DNA of 33,919 nucleotides, taken from NCBI RefSeq assembly GCF_030849505.1, contig NZ_JAUJFI010000053.1, forward strand, positions 1 through 33,919, read 5' to 3'. The stretch is from Azospirillum isscasi (GTDB lineage: Bacteria > Pseudomonadota > Alphaproteobacteria > Azospirillales > Azospirillaceae). Below are positions 8,423 through 17,372 of the stretch, piece by piece (position 1 is the stretch's first letter; each line of letters begins with the position of its first letter). Under the pieces are notes generated by a model. That model searched no databases and had not been told where the DNA came from. It was given only the letters and a program-made list of their open reading frames with translations. Both the position numbers and the translations under genes were made by a program.

Positions 8423-10151
8423 GGCCGGCGACCCGGACCGCGCCGTCCGCCCGCCCGTCACGCCCCGCGTGCCGGACCGGGCCACGGCCTGGCGCCGGGT
8501 GCGCGGCGTGCCGTCGCCGCTGACCCTGCGGATTCTCGCCGTCAACGTGCTGGCGCTGCTGCTGCTGGTCGGCGCCCTGCTCTATCTTGGCCGCTACCAG
8601 GACCGGCTGGTCCAGGCGGAGCTGGACGCGCTGGAGACGGAAGCGCGCATCTTCGCCTCGGCGCTTGGCGAGGGCGCCGTGCAGCGCGCCGCGGAGGAGC
8701 CCGAGCAGGGCCAGGAAAGCTACGAGCTGTCGCCGGAGCTGGGGCGCCAGATGATCCGCCGGCTGGCGCTGGCGACGGAGACGCACACCCGGCTGTACGG
8801 CCCGGACGGGCGGCTGCTGTCGGACAGCCGGGTGCTGACCGGCTCCCCCGGCCGGATCGAGATCCAGGAGCTGCCGCTGCCGCCGTCCGGGGACCCGGTG
8901 TCCCGCGCGGTCAACGAGTTCTACGCCCGCTTCATCGACGTCGTGCCGAGCCGGGAGAACCTGCCGCTCTACCGCGAGCCACCGGGCCACGCCGCCGAGT
9001 CGGACTCCCCCCCGCCGGTCAACGTCGAGCGCGCCCTGGCCGGGGAGAACAGCGCGACGGTGTGGCGTCTGGCCTCGCCGGTCGCCCGCTCCAACCTGCT
9101 GCTGACGGTCGCCGTGCCGGTCCAGCGCTACAAGGAGGTGCTGGGGGCGGTGCTGCTGTCGCGCAGCGGCACGGTGATCGACGAGGCCATCCGGTCCGTC
9201 CGCACCGACATCCTGCGCGTCTTCGCGGTGGCGCTGCTGGTCACGGTGCTGATGTCCCTCTATCTGGCCGGCACCATCGCCCGGCCCATCCGCAAGCTGG
9301 CCCAGGCCGCCGACCGGCTGCGCACCGGCCATGGCCGCCACACGGAAATCCCCGACTTCACCGGACGCGGCGACGAGATCGGCGAGCTGTCCGGCGTGCT
9401 GCGCGACATGACGGCGGCGCTGTGGGCGCGCATGGACGCCATCGAGCGCTTCGCCGCCGACGTCGCCCACGAGATCAAGAACCCGCTGACCTCGCTGCGC
9501 AGCGCCGTGGAAACGGTCAGCCGCATCCAGGACCCGGCCCGCCGCGACAAGCTGATGGCGATCATCGCCGACGACGTGCAGCGGCTGGACCGGCTCATCA
9601 GCGACATCTCCAACGCCTCGCGCCTGGACGCGGAACTGTCCCGCGCCGCCCTGGAGCCGGTGGACATCGGCGCGATGCTCAGCACGCTGGCGGACATCCA
9701 CCGCACCACCGCGGAGGACGACATGGAGGACGGGGCGGAGACGCCTCCCCAGGTCGTCATCGAGCCGCCGCGGGGCGGGTCCCTGACCGTGAAGGGGCTG
9801 GAAGGACGGCTGACCCAGGTGTTCCAGAACCTGATCGCCAACGCCCTTTCCTTCTCGCCGCCCGGCGGGCAGGTCCGGCTGGCGGCCCGGCGCACGCCGG
9901 ACGGTGCGGTGGAGGTGACGGTCAGCGACGACGGCCCCGGCATTCCCGAAGGCAAGGAGGAGGCGATCTTCGAACGCTTCTACACCGAGCGGCCCGCGGG
10001 GGAGAAGTTCGGCACCCATTCCGGGCTCGGCCTGTCGATTTCCAAGCAGATCGTGGAGGCCCACGGCGGCACCATCCGGGCCGCCAACCGCCCCGGCTCC
10101 GGCGGCGAGACGGCGGGCGCCGTGTTCACCGTACGGTTGCCCCGGCCCTGA
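8394..10151 (+). CDS. chvG: ChvG-type sensor histidine kinase
   Basis: A 585-residue inner-membrane kinase. TM1 lies at about 44–65, a periplasmic sensor domain at about 66–270, and TM2 at about 272–294, followed by HAMP (from [14 protein letters not shown]). The DHp domain has phosphorylated H359 in [12 protein letters not shown]. The ATPase domain shows the N box ([12 protein letters not shown]), the G1 box (DDGPGIP), the F box (FERFY) and the G2 box (SGLGLS). It phosphorylates ChvI. In other species the periplasmic part is held off by ExoR, but no exoR is in the window. The start is uncertain: the ATG at 8394 overlaps chvI by 29 bp and lacks a clear ribosome site, and GTG codons at 8469 and 8499 are in frame. 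ATG is chosen because it gives the family length. The overlap implies co-transcription and coupling with chvI. Confidence 0.9.
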   Translation: MASVTDTRSKAGDPDRAVRPPVTPRVPDRATAWRRVRGVPSPLTLRILAVNVLALLLLVGALLYLGRYQDRLVQAELDALETEARIFASALGEGAVQRAAEEPEQGQESYELSPELGRQMIRRLALATETHTRLYGPDGRLLSDSRVLTGSPGRIEIQELPLPPSGDPVSRAVNEFYARFIDVVPSRENLPLYREPPGHAAESDSPPPVNVERALAGENSATVWRLASPVARSNLLLTVAVPVQRYKEVLGAVLLSRSGTVIDEAIRSVRTDILRVFAVALLVTVLMSLYLAGTIARPIRKLAQAADRLRTGHGRHTEIPDFTGRGDEIGELSGVLRDMTAALWARMDAIERFAADVAHEIKNPLTSLRSAVETVSRIQDPARRDKLMAIIADDVQRLDRLISDISNASRLDAELSRAALEPVDIGAMLSTLADIHRTTAEDDMEDGAETPPQVVIEPPRGGSLTVKGLEGRLTQVFQNLIANALSFSPPGGQVRLAARRTPDGAVEVTVSDDGPGIPEGKEEAIFERFYTERPAGEKFGTHSGLGLSISKQIVEAHGGTIRAANRPGSGGETAGAVFTVRLPRP

Positions 10152-10318
10152 GACCGTTCCGCGTGGCCGCTCCGCAGAGCGGATGCGGCATAGTTGCAAT
10201 TAGAGAAAAGATGTATGGACAAAGTCGTGGGGGCGGCGGATGCTCAACCCTGGTCACTCCCGCGCCCGCGACGGCTGGCCTTTCGACAACCGGACGTCAC
10301 CAACCGGAAGAGGGGGCC

Positions 10319-10753
10319 ATGTCCGACACCAAGCCGATCGCGCCGCGCCAGAGCACCGAAGCCGTCGCGGTTTCGGCCAAGGTCATCGATTTCCGCCGCT
10401 ACCGGCTGGCCCGCCTCATCAACGACGCCAGCGTCCAGCAGGGTGAACTGGCGCGGATGATGCGCGCGTCGGCCAACGAGCGGACCCAACTGGCGGTTGC
10501 GCTCCAGGGCGCCCAGCGGCATCTGGCGACCATCGCCGACAGCTACACCCACCTGCTGACCCGGCTGGCCCGCGAGAAGGATTTCCGCACCGCCTGCCAG
10601 GAGGCGGCGGAACTGGACGATCTGGACGAGATGATCCGGCGGCGCGACGCGCTGGCGCGCGAGTTGGCGGACATCCGCCGCACCGCCCGGCCCGACCTGC
10701 GGATCGGCCTGGCTGCCGGCGGCCTGACCGTGGGAAGCGACGCCAACGGCTGA
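10319..10753 (+). CDS. Conserved-looking coiled-coil protein of unknown function, 144 aa
   Basis: A 144-residue soluble protein starting MSDTKPIAPRQ. It has a strong Shine-Dalgarno sequence (GAAGAGGGGG, 2–3 nt before the ATG at 10319). A short polar N-terminus is followed by KVIDFRRYRLARL and a long run of Ala/Leu/Arg/Glu-rich helix (about 35–125) that reads as a coiled coil. No enzyme motif, signal peptide or membrane segment was seen. It lies between chvG (167 bp upstream, with a small CCGCTC/GAGCGG hairpin at 10167–10182) and hprK (136 bp downstream), so it could belong to either unit. I do not recognise a family. Confidence 0.7.
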   Translation: MSDTKPIAPRQSTEAVAVSAKVIDFRRYRLARLINDASVQQGELARMMRASANERTQLAVALQGAQRHLATIADSYTHLLTRLAREKDFRTACQEAAELDDLDEMIRRRDALARELADIRRTARPDLRIGLAAGGLTVGSDANG

Positions 10754-10889
10754 GATCCCCGGCCGGCCGGCGGAAACCGCGCGCCAAAGGCGGCGGCAGC
10801 GGCGCATTCGGAGCCTCTCGGGCGCGGAAAGAGCGCATTCTCGGCATCCCATTGACAGAACCGGCGGCACGCCTCACCTTCGCGGGATC

Positions 10890-11381
10890 ATGGTAACGAT
10901 TCACGGCACCTGCGTCCTGGTCGGCGCATGGAATGGCGGCAATGGTGACGGCGGCAACCGGGGAGAAACGCCCGTCGGCGTGCTGCTGCGGGGACCGTCG
11001 GGAAGTGGCAAATCCGATCTGGCCTTGCGGATGATCGACGCGGGAGCGCTGTTGGTTGCGGACGACCGGGTGGAGCTTCGCGTGGACCAGGGCCGCCTGA
11101 TGGCAAGGGCGCCGGCGGCGCTGGCCGGCCTGCTGGAGGTGCGGGGCGTCGGCATCATGCCCATCCCCGCCGCCGCGGAGGCCGAGGTCGGGCTGGTCGT
11201 CGATCTCGTGCCGCGCGACGCCGTGGAACGCCTGCCCGGCGAGGACGCCGCCGACCTTCTCGACCAGGCGGTGCCCCGCCTCGCCCTCTGTCCCTTCGAC
11301 GCCTCGACGCCGGCCAAGCTGAAGCTGGCCGCGGCCGCCGCGCGGGACGGCTCACTGGGAAAGGTACCGGACCTGCCATGA
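10890..11381 (+). CDS. hprK: HPr kinase/phosphorylase, short alphaproteobacterial form
   Basis: A 163-residue protein consisting only of the catalytic C-terminal domain; the N-terminal domain of Firmicute HprK (about 310 residues) is absent, as usual in alphaproteobacteria. The Walker A motif is GPSGSGKS (35–42). The HPrK signature LEVRGVGI is intact further on. The enzyme phosphorylates and dephosphorylates a serine of HPr, here expected at S71 of the HPr encoded 1.5 kb downstream. Its stop overlaps the rapZ start (ATGA at 11378–11381), so the two are translationally coupled. The ribosome site is modest (GCGGGATC). Confidence 0.92.
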   Translation: MVTIHGTCVLVGAWNGGNGDGGNRGETPVGVLLRGPSGSGKSDLALRMIDAGALLVADDRVELRVDQGRLMARAPAALAGLLEVRGVGIMPIPAAAEAEVGLVVDLVPRDAVERLPGEDAADLLDQAVPRLALCPFDASTPAKLKLAAAAARDGSLGKVPDLP

Positions 11382-12313
11382 CCCCTCCCCGTTCCCCTTC
11401 GCCCTCTCCCGACGACCGGATTCCGGAACCGCCCGCGGGCCAGCGCGGCCAGCTCGTGCTCGTCACCGGCATGTCCGGGGCCGGCATGTCCATCGCGCTG
11501 AAGGCGCTGGAGGATCTGGGTTACGAGGCGGTGGACAACCTGCGCCTCTCGCTGGTGCCGGCGCTTCTGGAGCAGGCCGATCCGCGCAAGCGCCCGCTGG
11601 CCCTGGTCATCGACAGCCGCACCCGCGACTTTTCCGCCCACGCCATGCTGGAGGAGGTCGAGGAGCTGAAGGCGCATGCCGAGCTGGACGTGCGCCTGGT
11701 CTTCCTGGATTGCGGGGACGAGACGCTGCAGCGCCGCTTCACCGAGACGCGCCGCCGTCACCCGCTGGCCATCGACCGCCCGGTGCCGGACGGCATCCAG
11801 TTGGAACGCGCCATGCTGTTCCCGCTGAAGCAGCAGGCCGACGTGACCATCGACACCACGCAATTGTCGATCCACGACCTGCGCCGCATCCTGGCCGGCA
11901 ATTTCCAGATCGGGACCCAGGCGGCGCTTCAGGTCTTCGTCACCTCCTTTTCCTTCCGGTTGGGGTTGCCTCGCGAGGCGGACCTCGTGTTCGACGTACG
12001 CTTCCTGACGAATCCCCATTATGATCCGGAACTGCGCCCGCTGACGGGATTGGACCCCCGCGTGGCGGCGCGGGTGGAGGGCGACCCGGATTTCGCCGAA
12101 TTCTTCCGTCATCTGACGGACCTGTTGCAGCCGCTTCTGCCGCGCTACAACCAGGAGGGCAAGAGCTACCTGACCATCGCGGTCGGCTGCACGGGCGGCA
12201 AGCACCGGTCCGTGTTCGTCGCCGAACGGCTGTCCGCGTGGCTGGGCGGGCTGGGGCTGAAGGTCGGGCTCAGCCATCGGGAGTTGGAACGGCAGGCCCC
12301 ACGGGCCGGCTGA
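11378..12313 (+). CDS. rapZ: RapZ/YvcJ-family nucleotide-binding regulator with altered P-loop
   Basis: A 311-residue RapZ homologue. In enterobacteria RapZ is an RNA-binding adaptor controlling GlmZ decay and amino-sugar synthesis; in Bacillus YvcJ is a nucleotidase linked to competence. The N-terminal P-loop region reads GMSGAGMS (31–38), so the normally invariant Walker A lysine is methionine at M37 (codon ATG at 11486). The following conserved DNLP motif reads DNLR. A Walker B-like strand (LVFLDCGDETLQRRFTETRRRHPL) and the C-terminal domain with VGCTGGKHRSVFVAERL are intact, and the frame is open throughout. A low-complexity Pro/Ser N-terminal extension of about 22 residues precedes the fold. 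Coupled to hprK by an ATGA overlap. Confidence 0.9.
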   Translation: MTPPRSPSPSPDDRIPEPPAGQRGQLVLVTGMSGAGMSIALKALEDLGYEAVDNLRLSLVPALLEQADPRKRPLALVIDSRTRDFSAHAMLEEVEELKAHAELDVRLVFLDCGDETLQRRFTETRRRHPLAIDRPVPDGIQLERAMLFPLKQQADVTIDTTQLSIHDLRRILAGNFQIGTQAALQVFVTSFSFRLGLPREADLVFDVRFLTNPHYDPELRPLTGLDPRVAARVEGDPDFAEFFRHLTDLLQPLLPRYNQEGKSYLTIAVGCTGGKHRSVFVAERLSAWLGGLGLKVGLSHRELERQAPRAG

Positions 12314-12424
12314 CCACCGGCCAGGGAGCAGGCCGGGTCCGGATTGGTCCGGATAAGGGATCGTTCATAAGTGCCGCAATAAGAATGTGGCTTCGGGGGA
12401 GGCTCCAGAATTGAAGGATGTCCC

Positions 12425-12826
12425 ATGATCGGTATGGTTCTGGTAACCCACGGGCGCCTCGCGGAAGAGTTCATCGCCGCGCTGGAGCATGTGGTGGGTA
12501 AGCAGCAGCAGGTGCGGGCCGTGTGCATCGGCCCAGACGACGACATGGAGCAGCGCCGTCAGGACATTCTGAACTCCGTTGCCGACGTGGACGACGGGTC
12601 CGGCGTCGTGGTGCTGACCGACATGTTCGGCGGAACGCCGTCCAACCTCGCCATTTCCATCATGGACAAGGCGAAGGTGGAGGTGATCGCCGGCGTGAAC
12701 CTGCCGATGCTCATCAAGCTGGCCAGCGTGCGGCGCCAGGAGACGCTGACCCACGCCGTGGCCGCCGCGCGGGAGGCCGGGCAGAAATACATCAACGTCG
12801 CTTCCTCCCTGCTGTCGGACGGGTAA
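12425..12826 (+). CDS. manX: PTS EIIA component, mannose family (ManX-like)
   Basis: A 133-residue EIIA-Man-fold protein. The phosphorylated histidine is H9 in VLVTHGRLAEEF, and the TDMFGGTPSN loop is typical of the family. No EIIB, EIIC or EIID genes accompany it, so it is not a transport component but the terminal phosphate carrier of the alphaproteobacterial regulatory PTS, expected to receive phosphate from HPr. The start has AAGGA about 8 nt upstream. A 111-bp gap separates it from rapZ, and only 5 bp separate its stop from ptsH. Confidence 0.9.
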   Translation: MIGMVLVTHGRLAEEFIAALEHVVGKQQQVRAVCIGPDDDMEQRRQDILNSVADVDDGSGVVVLTDMFGGTPSNLAISIMDKAKVEVIAGVNLPMLIKLASVRRQETLTHAVAAAREAGQKYINVASSLLSDG

Positions 12827-12831
12827 CCCGC

Positions 12832-13162
12832 ATGAGCTCTCCAGACGAGAAGGCGCCCGCCCAGGGCGCCCCCGGCATCGGCGGCCACAACCCCGAGCGA
12901 AACCCCGAAATCTGCCAGACCGTCACCATTTCCAACCAGCGCGGCCTGCACGCCCGCGCGGCGGCGAAGTTCGTGAAGCTGGTCGCCACCTTCGACTGCG
13001 AGATCGAGGTGCGGCGCGGCGAGACGCAGGTGTCGGGCGAATCCATCATGGGCCTGATGATGCTGGCCGCCGGCCCCGGCACCTCGGTGGAGCTGTACGC
13101 CTATGGCAACCAGGCCGAGGAGGCGATGGCGGCGCTCGTGGATCTGATCACCCGCAAGTTCG

Positions 13163-13173
<11 letters not shown>
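12832..13173 (+). CDS. ptsH: Phosphocarrier protein HPr with N-terminal extension
   Basis: A 113-residue HPr. The PEP-dependent phosphorylation site is H40 in RGLHARAAAKF, and the regulatory HprK target serine is S71 in GESIMGLMMLAAG. A Pro/Gly/Glu-rich extension of about 27 residues precedes the usual start of the fold, while classic HPr is about 85–90 residues. No internal start codon could remove it. The start lies 5 bp after the EIIA stop with no clear Shine-Dalgarno sequence, so coupling is likely, and its end overlaps ptsI by 11 bp. It passes phosphate from Enzyme I to EIIA and is controlled by the HprK encoded in the same cluster. Confidence 0.92.
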
Positions 13174-14920
<1,747 letters not shown>

Positions 14921-14935
<15 letters not shown>

Positions 14936-14965
14936 AACGCGGTGGGCTGAAACGCGGTGGGCCGA
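14921..14965 (+). repeat. Three 15-bp tandem repeats spanning the ptsI stop codon
   Basis: The unit AACGCGGTGGGCTGA occurs at 14921–14935 and 14936–14950. A third copy at 14951–14965 has one change (CCGA for CTGA). Each intact unit reads Asn-Ala-Val-Gly-stop in the ptsI frame, so gain or loss of units would not change the protein. Confidence 0.9.
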
Positions 14966-15013
14966 CCGGCCCCCGCCGTAACCAGCCGCCCTCGGGGAAA
15001 CCGGGGAAACCGG

Positions 15014-15038
15014 CGCCGGGCGTCCCGCATGCCCGGCG
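15014..15038 (+). terminator. Candidate terminator of the PTS operon
   Basis: CGCCGGGC (15014–15021) and GCCCGGCG (15031–15038) form an 8-bp GC stem with a 9-nt loop, about 80 bp after the ptsI stop. No T tract follows, so termination would be weak or factor-dependent. Confidence 0.4.
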
Positions 15039-15110
15039 GCAGGCCGGCGGAAACGGATTCCATCCGGAAATCCATACGGCTGTAACGCTTCCTTCAAGGC
15101 TTTGTGCTGT

Positions 15111-15138
15111 TCTATAGCGAACGTCCGTTCGCTATAGA
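15111..15138. promoter_or_regulatory. 28-bp palindrome, TetR-type operator candidate
   Basis: Perfect 13-bp arms TCTATAGCGAACG (15111–15123) and CGTTCGCTATAGA (15126–15138) flank the two central bases TC. The inner GAACG–CGTTC core and the length are typical of TetR-family operators. The arms also contain TATAG, so the site could overlap a −10 element. It lies about 110 bp before the GGDEF start codon. No TetR gene is present in the window. Confidence 0.65.
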
Positions 15139-15185
15139 CTCATATCGCCTCATTCGCCGGCGGGCTTCGGTCGCATGGGCGACCG

Positions 15186-15227
15186 GGACCGCCGTCGCGG
15201 TCCAAAGCGGATCGCAATCCGCTTTGG
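15186..15227 (+). promoter_or_regulatory. Two overlapping hairpins in the leader of the GGDEF gene
   Basis: Hairpin A pairs GGACCGC (15186–15192) with GCGGTCC (15197–15203) around a CGTC loop. Hairpin B pairs CCAAAGCGGAT (15202–15212) with ATCCGCTTTGG (15217–15227) around a CGCA loop. They share bases 15202–15203, so the full stems cannot both form. B ends about 13 nt before the GGAGG at 15241–15245. Confidence 0.55.
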
Positions 15228-15249
15228 GGGCATTGGTCGTGGAGGCCGC

Positions 15250-16164
15250 ATGCGGATTCTGGTGGTGGACGATTCACGCATGGCGCGGACCGTGCTGTGC
15301 CAGCAGCTCGAAAGCTTCGGCCATCAGACGGTCTTCGCCGAAAGCGGCCAGGAGGCGCTGGCCCGCAGCCGCGACGAACCCATCGACATCGCGCTCGTCG
15401 ATTTCCGCGTCGGCGCCATGGAGGGGGTGGAGGTCTGCTGGCACCTGCGCGCGGCGCAGAAGGAGCGGCACCTCTATCTGATGTTGATGATCCCCGGCAG
15501 CATCACGAACCAATTCTTCGAGGTCGTGGAGAATGGGGCCGACGAGTTCCTCCGCAAGCCGCTGGACCTGACCTGGCTGCGCGCCCGGCTGCTTGCCGCT
15601 TCCCGCGTGGTCGACATGCAGCGCCAGCTGGAGCGCCTCGCCACCACCGACTCGCTGACCGGGGCGCTGAACCGCGGCCGGTTCATGGCCCGGGCCGCGG
15701 AGGAGGTGGCGCGGGCCCGGCGGAACAGCCGGCCCCTGTCGGCCATCATGCTGGACATCGACCACTTCAAGAAGGTCAACGACACCCACGGCCACGCCAC
15801 CGGCGACGAGGCGATCCGCACGGTCGTGCGCGTCTGCCGCTCGATGGTGCGCGGCGTGGACGTCCTGGGCCGCCTGGGCGGCGAGGAGTTCGCCATCCTG
15901 CTGCCCGAAACGCCACCGCAGGGGGCGGCTCTGCTGGCCGAGCGGCTGCGCCGGACGCTGGCCGAAACCGACGTGCGGATCGCCAACGGCGCCGGTGCCG
16001 GCTCCGCCCTCACCTTCACGGTCAGCATCGGGGTCAGCGCGCTGCGGCCCGACGAGGAGGCGGTGAGCGCCGTGCTGGCGCGGGCGGACGCGGCGCTGTA
16101 CCGCGCGAAGAACGGTGGCCGGAACCGGGTGGTGTGCGACGCGGCGGGGCTCCCCGGCGTGTAA
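15250..16164 (+). CDS. REC–GGDEF diguanylate cyclase (PleD-like single receiver)
   Basis: A 304-residue cytoplasmic protein. The N-terminal receiver domain (1–120) has the acidic pair D7/D8, phospho-acceptor D51 and lysine K103. The usual MPxMDG after the aspartate is replaced by RVGAMEG, and the switch Thr/Ser region reads LMIPGS. The GGDEF domain (about 130–295) has an active GGEEF site (210–214) and an inhibitory I-site RGVD (201–204) five residues before it, so it should make c-di-GMP under product feedback. Such enzymes drive the switch from swimming to surface attachment. GGAGG lies 4 nt upstream of the ATG. No partner kinase lies next to it. Confidence 0.9.
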   Translation: MRILVVDDSRMARTVLCQQLESFGHQTVFAESGQEALARSRDEPIDIALVDFRVGAMEGVEVCWHLRAAQKERHLYLMLMIPGSITNQFFEVVENGADEFLRKPLDLTWLRARLLAASRVVDMQRQLERLATTDSLTGALNRGRFMARAAEEVARARRNSRPLSAIMLDIDHFKKVNDTHGHATGDEAIRTVVRVCRSMVRGVDVLGRLGGEEFAILLPETPPQGAALLAERLRRTLAETDVRIANGAGAGSALTFTVSIGVSALRPDEEAVSAVLARADAALYRAKNGGRNRVVCDAAGLPGV

Positions 16165-16210
16165 CCAAAGCTTAACGGGTCGCCCGCCGGCTTCGGGGAT
16201 ACAAGCCATT

Positions 16211-16220
16211 CCCGTACGGG
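16211..16220. promoter_or_regulatory. Palindrome upstream of the AEP transporter operon
   Basis: CCCGTACGGG is a perfect 10-bp palindrome 58 bp before the binding-protein start codon, in the 113-bp gap after the GGDEF gene. It may be an operator or chance in GC-rich DNA. It does not resemble the box found at the LysR gene. Confidence 0.2.
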
Positions 16221-16277
16221 GCTTCGGCACAGCGCCGGCCCCCGCATCCAAGAGATTGGACAACGGGAGCACACCGC

Positions 16278-17309
16278 ATGACCTTTCGATCGGCCCTTCT
16301 GGGCGCCGCCGCCCTGCTGACCCTCGCCGCCGGGTCCGCCGAAGCCGCCACCACGACCAGGCTGACCGTCTACACCGCGCTGGAGAACGAGCAGCTCGAT
16401 CCCTACAGGAAGGCGTTCGAAGCCGACAACCCCGGCGTGGAAATCCGCTGGGTCCGCGATTCCACCGGCATCATCACCGCCAAGCTGCTGGCCGAGAAGG
16501 ACAACCCGCAGGCCGACGTGATCTGGGGGGTGGCGGCGTCCAGCCTGATGATCCTGGACGCCCAGGGCATGCTGCTGCCCTACGCCCCGAAGGAGGCCGG
16601 CGCCCTGAAGGCCGCCTTCCGCGACGCCAAGACCCCGCCCGCCTGGGTCGGCATGGACGCCTGGATGGGCGCCATCTGCTTCAACACGGTCGAGGCGGAG
16701 AAGAAGAAGCTGCCGAAGCCGACCTCCTGGGCCGATCTGGCGAAGCCGGAATACGAGGGCCAGATCGTCATGCCGAATCCGGCCTCCTCCGGCACCGGCT
16801 TCCTGTCGGTGTCCGGCTGGCTCCAGACGATGGGCGAGCCGGCGGGCTGGGCCTACATGGACCGGCTGGACCGGAACATCGCCGTCTACACCCACTCCGG
16901 CTCCAAGCCCTGCAAGATGGCCGCGGCGGGCGAATATCCCATCGGCATCTCCATCGAATACACCGGCGCCCAGCAGAAGACCAAGGGCGCGCCCATCGAC
17001 GTGATCCTGGCCTCCGAAGGGGCCGGCTGGGAGATGGAGGCGACCGCCATCGTCAAAGGCACCAAAAACCTGGAAGCCGCGCAGAAGCTGGCCGACTGGG
17101 CGGCGACCCGCAAGGCGAACGAGCTGTACGTGAACTTCTATCAGGTCACGGCGCATCCGGGCGTCACCAAGGACACGCCCAATTATCCCAAGGACGCCGA
17201 GGCGGCGATGATCAAGACCAACGACTTCCGTTGGGCTGCCGAGCACCGCGACGCCATCCTGGCGGAGTGGAGCAAGCGCTACGACGCCAAGTCCGAGCCG
17301 AAGAAGTAA
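16278..17309 (+). CDS. phnS2: 2-Aminoethylphosphonate ABC transporter, periplasmic binding protein
   Basis: A 343-residue binding protein of the iron/AEP-type family (type II periplasmic fold). The signal peptide is about 1–23 (LLGAAALLTLAAGSAEA, then cleavage before ATTT). The mature part begins RLTVYTALENEQ and contains RDSTGIITAKLLAEKDNPQADVIWG and the ligand-loop region NPASSGTGFL, all typical of the group annotated as the AEP binding protein of the fused-permease system. The AEP assignment rests mainly on the adjacent transporter subunits and the phnW–phnX genes downstream; an iron or other small anionic ligand is the alternative. GGGAG lies about 8 nt upstream of the ATG. First gene of the operon. 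Confidence 0.82.
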   Translation: MTFRSALLGAAALLTLAAGSAEAATTTRLTVYTALENEQLDPYRKAFEADNPGVEIRWVRDSTGIITAKLLAEKDNPQADVIWGVAASSLMILDAQGMLLPYAPKEAGALKAAFRDAKTPPAWVGMDAWMGAICFNTVEAEKKKLPKPTSWADLAKPEYEGQIVMPNPASSGTGFLSVSGWLQTMGEPAGWAYMDRLDRNIAVYTHSGSKPCKMAAAGEYPIGISIEYTGAQQKTKGAPIDVILASEGAGWEMEATAIVKGTKNLEAAQKLADWAATRKANELYVNFYQVTAHPGVTKDTPNYPKDAEAAMIKTNDFRWAAEHRDAILAEWSKRYDAKSEPKK

Positions 17310-17372
17310 GCCGACCCTGTGAACGGGGGCCGGCGCGCCGGCCCCCTCCTTCCCCAGCGCGAGGGATGCGTC

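Larger units (their letters stand above)
14936..15249. other. Intergenic region between ptsI and the GGDEF gene
   Basis: No gene was found in these 314 bp, but they are dense in structure. In order: the two extra 15-bp units (14936–14965); a 9-bp tandem repeat CGGGGAAAC twice (14993–15010); a GC hairpin (15014–15038); a 28-bp near-perfect palindrome (15111–15138); and two overlapping hairpins (15186–15227) just before the ribosome site. The part from about 15060 to 15150 is noticeably less GC-rich, as expected of a promoter region. Confidence 0.7.

Noticed and set aside
11471..11490. Reading the RapZ P-loop change as evidence of a pseudogene
   Set aside because: The frame is intact over 311 codons, downstream motifs are conserved, and the ATGA coupling with hprK is preserved.
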